The notes under the pieces were generated by a model. It searched no databases. It worked only from the letters and a program-made list of their open reading frames with translations, and had not been told where the DNA came from. Source: JBLEFH01 sp047345645 (lineage in GTDB: Bacteria; Pseudomonadota; Alphaproteobacteria; Rhodobacterales; Rhodobacteraceae). Taken from it: a stretch of DNA of 64,000 nucleotides. The stretch is taken from the NCBI GenBank assembly GCA_047345645.1, contig JBLEFH010000004.1, one strand, 5' to 3'. The position numbers and the translations under genes were made by a program. Of this stretch, positions 59,902-64,000 are shown one piece after another; within the stretch, counting starts at the first letter, position 1, and each line of letters starts with the position of its first letter.

Positions 59902-60822
59902 TCAACCATTTTGCCGCCATGGCCGCCCATCCTTGAGCGCATCCACAAGATGATCGACAAATTTGCGCAGCTTGGCCGGCATGGGCGAGATCGGCGGCCA
60001 GACGGCGGAGATGGCGAATTCCCGCGTCTCGTAATCCTCCAGCACCGGCACAAGCGCGCCCGTCCGCGCCGCATCGGCGACGATAAATTCCGGCAACATC
60101 GCAAGCCCCATCCCGGCCATCGCCAGATCGCGGATCGCCTCGCCATTGTTGATATGCAGCCGCCCGCCCACCTTGGGCGACACGCTGCTCGACCCATTCC
60201 CAAAACGCCAGACCTGCGCGTGGGAGACATGGGTGTAGGAGATCACCTCGTGATTGACGAGATCGGCCAAATCCTTGGGACGGCCATGTTTTTCGAGATA
60301 ACCGGGGCTGGCGACCGGTAGCGAGCGGACCTCGCAAAGCTTGCGCTGCATGAGCGAGGTGTCGACCATATCGCCGATGCGGATGCCCACATCGAACCCT
60401 TCGCGTAGAAGGTCGTGGCGGCGGTCGTCGTAATCGACGCGGATGTCGAGCGCCGGATGCGCGTCCGCAAAGGCGGTGATGACGGGGGTGAGATACATCA
60501 GCCCGAAACTCATGGGCGCTGCGATGGAGAGCGAGCCTTGCAGCGAGGTGTTGCCATCCATCCCCCATGCCGCCGACTCGGTCGCCGCCGTGAGGTTGCT
60601 CAAGGCGGGGCGCAGCCGTTCGGCCAGACGTTCCGCCGCTTCGGTCGGGGTGATCCGGCCCGCGCTGCGCCGGAAGAGCGCCGCGCCAATGGCGGTCTCG
60701 AAATCCGTAATGCGCTTGCTGACCACGGATTTGGCGACATTGAGCCGCGCCGACGCCGCCGTCACGGTGCCAAGTTCCATCACGGTCAGAAAGGTTTCGA
60801 TCTCTTGCAGACTGTATCGCAT
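59902..60822 (-). CDS. LysR family transcriptional regulator
   Basis: The 306-residue protein has the LysR winged helix-turn-helix (SLQEIETFLTVMELGTVTAA, LNVAKSVVSKRITDFETAIG) and a C-terminal periplasmic-binding-like domain with SLSIAAPMSFGLMYL and DVGIRIGDM. It belongs to the usual length class. It is divergent from a ring-cleaving dioxygenase gene with a 139-base spacer that holds a LysR-type box. The likely role is control of the aromatic/quinone genes to the right; the effector is unknown. ATG 60822 begins MRYSLQEIE; the longer frame upstream is not LysR-like. Confidence 0.92.
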   Translation of the reverse strand: MRYSLQEIETFLTVMELGTVTAASARLNVAKSVVSKRITDFETAIGAALFRRSAGRITPTEAAERLAERLRPALSNLTAATESAAWGMDGNTSLQGSLSIAAPMSFGLMYLTPVITAFADAHPALDIRVDYDDRRHDLLREGFDVGIRIGDMVDTSLMQRKLCEVRSLPVASPGYLEKHGRPKDLADLVNHEVISYTHVSHAQVWRFGNGSSSVSPKVGGRLHINNGEAIRDLAMAGMGLAMLPEFIVADAARTGALVPVLEDYETREFAISAVWPPISPMPAKLRKFVDHLVDALKDGRPWRQNG

Positions 60823-60865
60823 GGCGCTGAGTTTACGGCGAAACCGAGCGCGCGCAAGAGGGTCC

Positions 60866-60882
60866 GTTCGCCAGAGCCGAAC
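60866..60882. promoter_or_regulatory. GTTCG-N7-CGAAC inverted repeat, candidate LysR box
   Basis: GTTCG at 60866-60870 and CGAAC at 60878-60882 are inverted around seven bases and include a T-N11-A core, the LysR-type signature. The site is between the LysR gene and the divergent dioxygenase, the usual place for LysR control. Confidence 0.55.
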
Positions 60883-60961
60883 GCCGTATTGGCCATTCCC
60901 GGTCTGCCCCAAGGCGCGGCGATGCCCATATCCTGCCCATAACCTAGAAAGGAGTGAGATC

Positions 60962-61903
60962 ATGCAGCTCACAGGCATTCACCACCTGACCGCGATCACC
61001 GCCGACGCGCCCGCCAATAACCGGTTTTATACGGAGACGCTGGGTTTGCGCCGGGTGAAAAAGACGGTCAATCAAGACGATACCTCCGCCTATCACCTGT
61101 TCTTCGCCGATGGCGCGGGCAGCCCCGGCACGGATCTGACCTTTTTCGACTGGCCCGTGGCGCCCGAGCGGCGCGGCACCCATTCGATCAGCCGGACGGG
61201 TCTTCGCGTCAACGAGTCGAGCCTTGATTATTGGGCCGAGCGCCTGCGCGGCGAGAAGCTGTCCACGGGCGAGATCACCACGCTGGACGGACGCGGGAGC
61301 CTCGATTTCGAAGATCCCGAAGGCCAGCGCTTCCGCCTGACGGCTGATCAGCCGGGCGAGAGCCACCCTTGGGAGAAAAGCCCGGTCCCGGCGGAGCATC
61401 AGATCCGCGGCCTCGGCCCGATCACCATTTCGGTGCCGGAGCTGGAGCGGACCGAGCAGATGCTGACCCTCGTGATGAATATGGAGAAGGTGCGCGACTA
61501 TCCCAGCCCCGATGGCGAAGGGCATGTCCATGTCTACCGCATGGGGGATGGCGGCCCGTCCGCCGAGCTTCACGTCGCGGTGCAGCCGGGTCTGCCGGTC
61601 GCGCGGCAAGGGGCCGGGGCGGTTCACCATGTGGCCTTCCGCACGCCGGACGTGGCCTCGATCCACAAATGGGCCGAGAAGCTGACCGCGCTGCGGGTGC
61701 CAAGCTCGGGCGAGGTGGAGCGGTATTATTTCCGCAGCCTCTATTTCCGCGAGCCGGGCGGCAATCTCTTTGAGATCGCGACGGACGGACCGGGCTTCGA
61801 TGTGGACGAGCCGCGCGAGACGATGGGCGAAGCCCTGTCGCTCCCGCCCTTCCTAGAGCCCCGCCGGACGCAGATCGAGGCCGGGCTGAAACCGCTCGAC
61901 TAA
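60962..61903 (+). CDS. Ring-cleaving dioxygenase, MhqO-like (two VOC domains)
   Basis: The 313-residue protein has two glyoxalase/bleomycin-resistance (VOC) halves: GIHHLTAITADAPANNRFYTETLGL at the start and AVHHVAFRTPDVASIHKWAEKL later, giving His metal ligands, with a final Glu in FREPGGNLFEIA. This arrangement matches hydroquinone-type extradiol dioxygenases (MhqO). It would open a hydroquinone or catechol ring with Fe(II) and O2. ATG 60962 follows AAAGGAG. A LysR regulator is divergent, and a terminator follows. Confidence 0.88.
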   Translation: MQLTGIHHLTAITADAPANNRFYTETLGLRRVKKTVNQDDTSAYHLFFADGAGSPGTDLTFFDWPVAPERRGTHSISRTGLRVNESSLDYWAERLRGEKLSTGEITTLDGRGSLDFEDPEGQRFRLTADQPGESHPWEKSPVPAEHQIRGLGPITISVPELERTEQMLTLVMNMEKVRDYPSPDGEGHVHVYRMGDGGPSAELHVAVQPGLPVARQGAGAVHHVAFRTPDVASIHKWAEKLTALRVPSSGEVERYYFRSLYFREPGGNLFEIATDGPGFDVDEPRETMGEALSLPPFLEPRRTQIEAGLKPLD

Positions 61904-61917
61904 CCCCAACCGCACAA

Positions 61918-61946
61918 AGCCGCCGGAGCAATCCGGCGGCTTTTTT
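61918..61946 (+). terminator. Rho-independent terminator of the dioxygenase gene
   Basis: AGCCGCCGGA at 61918-61927 pairs with TCCGGCGGCT at 61932-61941 around a four-base loop and is followed by a T-run. It lies 14 bases after the dioxygenase stop. Confidence 0.92.
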
Positions 61947-62011
61947 CATGGCTTGGCCTCTGATGCGATCTCTGCCACCATCACCCTCGCATCTCACAAA
62001 GGAGACACCCC

Positions 62012-62563
62012 ATGACCAAAATTCTTGGCCTTTCCGGCAGCTTGCGCAAAGCCTCTTTCAATGCGGGCCTGTTGCGGGCGGCGAAAGACGTGGCCCCGGA
62101 CGGCGCGGAGATCGTGATCGGCGATATTCATGACGTGCCGCTCTTCGACGAGGATCTGGAAAAGGAAAGCGGCCTCCCCGCTTCGGTGAAAACGCTGAAG
62201 GACACGCTGCGGAGCGCCGATGGCCTGCTCATGGTCACCCCCGAATACAACAACGGCGTGCCGGGCGTGTTCAAGAATGTCATCGACTGGATGTCGCGTG
62301 GTGACGGGCTGGAGCTTTTCGGCGGCAAACCGGTCGCGCTGATCGGGGCCTCGCCCGGCGGCTTCGGCACGATCCTGTCGCAAAACCACTGGCTGCCCGT
62401 GCTGCGCACCCTCAAAACCGACCTCTGGCTGGAAGGCCGCATGATGGTCTCGAAGGCGGGCAACCTCTTCGACGACGAGGGCAACCTCACCGACGAGAAA
62501 ACCCGCGAGACGCTCGGCGGCTTCGTCGCGGATTTTGTGAAGGCGATTGAGGCGAAGGGGTAA
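62012..62563 (+). CDS. NADPH-dependent FMN reductase-like flavoprotein
   Basis: The 183-residue protein has the flavodoxin-like FMN_red pattern: ILGLSGSLRKASFNAGLL at the start (phosphate loop), DGLLMVTPEYNNGVPGVFKNVIDWMSR and PVALIGASPGGFG. Members reduce FMN, quinones, azo dyes or metal ions. Ribosome site AAAGGAGA lies before the ATG. It lies between the MhqO-like gene and the dioxygenase-hydrolase fusion, and may be the quinone reductase step of a shared pathway (inference). Confidence 0.9.
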   Translation: MTKILGLSGSLRKASFNAGLLRAAKDVAPDGAEIVIGDIHDVPLFDEDLEKESGLPASVKTLKDTLRSADGLLMVTPEYNNGVPGVFKNVIDWMSRGDGLELFGGKPVALIGASPGGFGTILSQNHWLPVLRTLKTDLWLEGRMMVSKAGNLFDDEGNLTDEKTRETLGGFVADFVKAIEAKG

Positions 62564-62583
62564 GCCCCGAAGCGCAGACATGA

Positions 62584-62613
62584 AAACGGGCGCCCGAGAG
62601 CGCCCGTTTCATT
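62584..62613. terminator. Bidirectional terminator between convergent genes
   Basis: AAACGGGCG at 62584-62592 pairs with CGCCCGTTT at 62600-62608 around an eight-base loop, with A- and T-containing flanks. It lies between the flavoprotein stop and the stop of the minus-strand fusion gene and could serve both. Confidence 0.8.
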
Positions 62614-62614
62614 T

Positions 62615-64000
62615 TCATGCTGGCCAGCCGGTCCAGTTTTGAGCCCGCTCCAGATCCTCGGCGGTCAGCCCATGCCCGGTGGGCAGGGTCTGCGCGTCGA
62701 GATCGGCGCCGGTCTCATTAAGCCAGGCGACGAGCCGGGGGGCGTATGCGCCGTAGGGATCGCTTTCGCCGGAGAGGGTCAGCACCTTGGTGCCGCTCAG
62801 ATCCACCTCGGGCAGATCCTCCAGCGCCGCCATGGGCCGCATGAGGACCGCCCGCCGGATCAAGCCCGGCGACAGCGCCATCACCGCGGCGGCGAAATTC
62901 GCGCCGTTGGAATAGCCCAGAACCGTGATCTTCTCCGGGTCGAGGTCATACGCCTCCACCGCGCCTTTCAGGAACGCCTCGAAGGCGCGGGCCTCACTGC
63001 GGATATCCTCCTGATCGAAGCTTGTGGCCGTGATCCGGCGGAAATAGCGCAAGATCCCCTCCTCGGTGGAGCGTCCGCGCACGCCCAGAAGGGTCGCGTT
63101 CGGGTTGATCCGGGCCGCCAGCGGCATCAGGTCGGACTCGTTGCCGCCGGTACCGTGAAGCAGGATGATAACGCTCCCGTCCGGGGTCTCCGGCGTATGG
63201 AAACGGTGAACAAAAGGCAGGTCTCTCATAACAGTCCTTTCCTCGCCCGGCAGGGCGAATTGCGGGAGCAGCACGCGCAAATCCTCGGCGCGCGCCTCGT
63301 CTCCCGGCGGGATCATCAGGGTTTGGCCAAGCGCGTCTGCGGGCTCGTCCACAGTGACGCCGGGCGCATCCGTCGCATACTCGAAGAGGATGCCCGCAGG
63401 CTCCCGCACGTAGAGCGACAGGAAATACTTCCGGTCATGCACATTGGTCGGCTCGGCGGCGCGGGCCAGCTCAAGTTTCTTGGCGCGCACGGCATCCACA
63501 TCGGCGGCGCGGAACGCCACGTGGTCGATGGTCCCGGTGCCGGGTACGCCTTCGAAAAAGCCTTTGGCGTCGCGCACATCGACGACATCCGTGTCCGACT
63601 CCATCCGCTGGATGGCGCCCTCAACCGGGCCTTTGCGATAGCCAAAACCGGTGAGGAAATCGGCGGTCGCGGCGGCGTTTTCGGTAAAGAGCGTCACGGC
63701 GTGAACACCGGTCGGCGCGATCGGGTCGTCCAGCGGCGCGGTGGCCACACGGTCCGAGCCGACGAGTTTCACGATGATCCCGTCCGGGTCTTTGAGCCGC
63801 AAAACGGTTTCGCCAAGCTCCTTGCGCGGGCCATCGACGCGGATTCCAGCCCTCATGGCGCGGGTCATCCACTCGCCGACGCTGTCTTTGGGGACCGCCA
63901 GCGCAATCTCGCCGACCTGACCATGGCCGACACGGCCCTGCCCGCCATCTTCCCAGACAAGGAACGTCAGCAGCGAGCCGGGGGAGCCGAGCGCATCGCC
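62615..64000 (-). CDS. Fusion of MhqO-like ring-cleaving dioxygenase and MhqD-like alpha/beta hydrolase (N-terminus beyond the window)
   Basis: The minus frame is open from the stop at 62615 to the right edge (461 residues in window), so the start lies outside. The upstream part is the end of the first VOC half (EIALAVPKDSVGEWMTRA) and the full second half (GVHAVTLFTENAAATADFL, TIDHVAFRAADVDAV, FLSLYVREPAGILFEYATD). From about 63229 to 62615 it is an alpha/beta hydrolase: VIILLHGTGGNESDLMPL, nucleophile Ser in LGYSNGANFA, Asp in LSGESDPYG and His in PTGHGL. At 63229 an internal ATG is preceded by GAGGAAAGGA, so the hydrolase may also be made alone (204 residues). In Bacillus, MhqO and MhqD are separate proteins of one operon. 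The fusion is probably functional as no stop interrupts it. Confidence 0.88.
   Translation of the reverse strand, partial: GDALGSPGSLLTFLVWEDGGQGRVGHGQVGEIALAVPKDSVGEWMTRAMRAGIRVDGPRKELGETVLRLKDPDGIIVKLVGSDRVATAPLDDPIAPTGVHAVTLFTENAAATADFLTGFGYRKGPVEGAIQRMESDTDVVDVRDAKGFFEGVPGTGTIDHVAFRAADVDAVRAKKLELARAAEPTNVHDRKYFLSLYVREPAGILFEYATDAPGVTVDEPADALGQTLMIPPGDEARAEDLRVLLPQFALPGEERTVMRDLPFVHRFHTPETPDGSVIILLHGTGGNESDLMPLAARINPNATLLGVRGRSTEEGILRYFRRITATSFDQEDIRSEARAFEAFLKGAVEAYDLDPEKITVLGYSNGANFAAAVMALSPGLIRRAVLMRPMAALEDLPEVDLSGTKVLTLSGESDPYGAYAPRLVAWLNETGADLDAQTLPTGHGLTAEDLERAQNWTGWPA

Noticed and set aside
1..64000. CRISPR arrays, rRNA, tRNA, IS elements or prophage
   Set aside because: No direct-repeat array, tRNA-like cloverleaf, transposase or integrase was seen; spacers are too short for most of these.

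Overview
The window is high-GC DNA from an alphaproteobacterium, most likely Rhodobacteraceae/Roseobacter group. Support comes from the RegB/SenC/RegA redox cluster in its classical divergent layout, alphaproteobacterial-type AddAB, a CtrA-type box, an alphaproteobacterial heat-shock promoter before dnaK, and the tsaE-amgK-murU-addB-addA gene order. The DNA looks chromosomal. I found no insertion sequence, prophage, CRISPR array, rRNA or tRNA. Genes are tightly packed and many neighbours overlap by 1 to 8 bases.

Layout. 1-2168: left-truncated repeat-rich surface protein with a tyrosine-rich N-terminus. 2338-3051: PP1-like phosphatase. 3097-11734: exopolysaccharide locus in two divergent arms, with barrel, export lipid-less Wza-like protein, PrsT-like TPR lipoprotein and sugar transferase on the minus strand, and ExeA-like ATPase, Wzz-like chain-length protein and tyrosine kinase on the plus strand. 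The set resembles the exosortase (PEP-CTERM) type of EPS locus, but no exosortase lies in the window. 11747-15382: Smr, Tim44-like, FxsA, a PNPOx-like protein and a RimB-RimK fusion. 15382-17870: regA, senC, regB. 17984-28996: PAS protein, tsaE, the amgK-murU cell-wall recycling pair, addB-addA repair nuclease, trxA and a lipoprotein. 29047-35519+: M17 and NlpC/P60 peptidases, carbonic anhydrase, an HxlR regulator facing a quinone-reductase-like flavoprotein and a GST, then LtrA and a thioesterase.

36082-39396: RpoH-type promoter, dnaK, hairpin, dnaJ, terminator. 39423-45519: membrane protein, Lrp regulator facing a leucine-type dehydrogenase, SemiSWEET, OmpA lipoprotein, Ogt-like methyltransferase, nth, adenosine kinase, NTF2-like protein. 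45623-48981: DUF4174, sulfotransferase facing a GT14-type glycosyltransferase, HIT protein. 49130-55722: lone ABC ATPase, then a five-gene overlapping chain: zinc-finger protein, polA, amidoligase, class I amidotransferase, formate/nitrite-type channel. 55750-59849: PRC-barrel, DUF2254, small membrane protein, dut, coaBC. 59902-64000: LysR regulator and what looks like a quinone/hydroquinone detoxification locus, ending in a dioxygenase-hydrolase fusion cut by the right edge.

The most notable points are the dioxygenase-hydrolase fusion that still carries a Shine-Dalgarno-like sequence and ATG at its internal junction, the amidoligase-amidotransferase-channel cassette coupled to polA, paired HxlR-type operators, the tyrosine-rich repeat protein beside a tyrosine-kinase EPS locus, and the RimB-RimK fusion coupled to regA. 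All functional calls come from reading motifs by eye; no database search was run.
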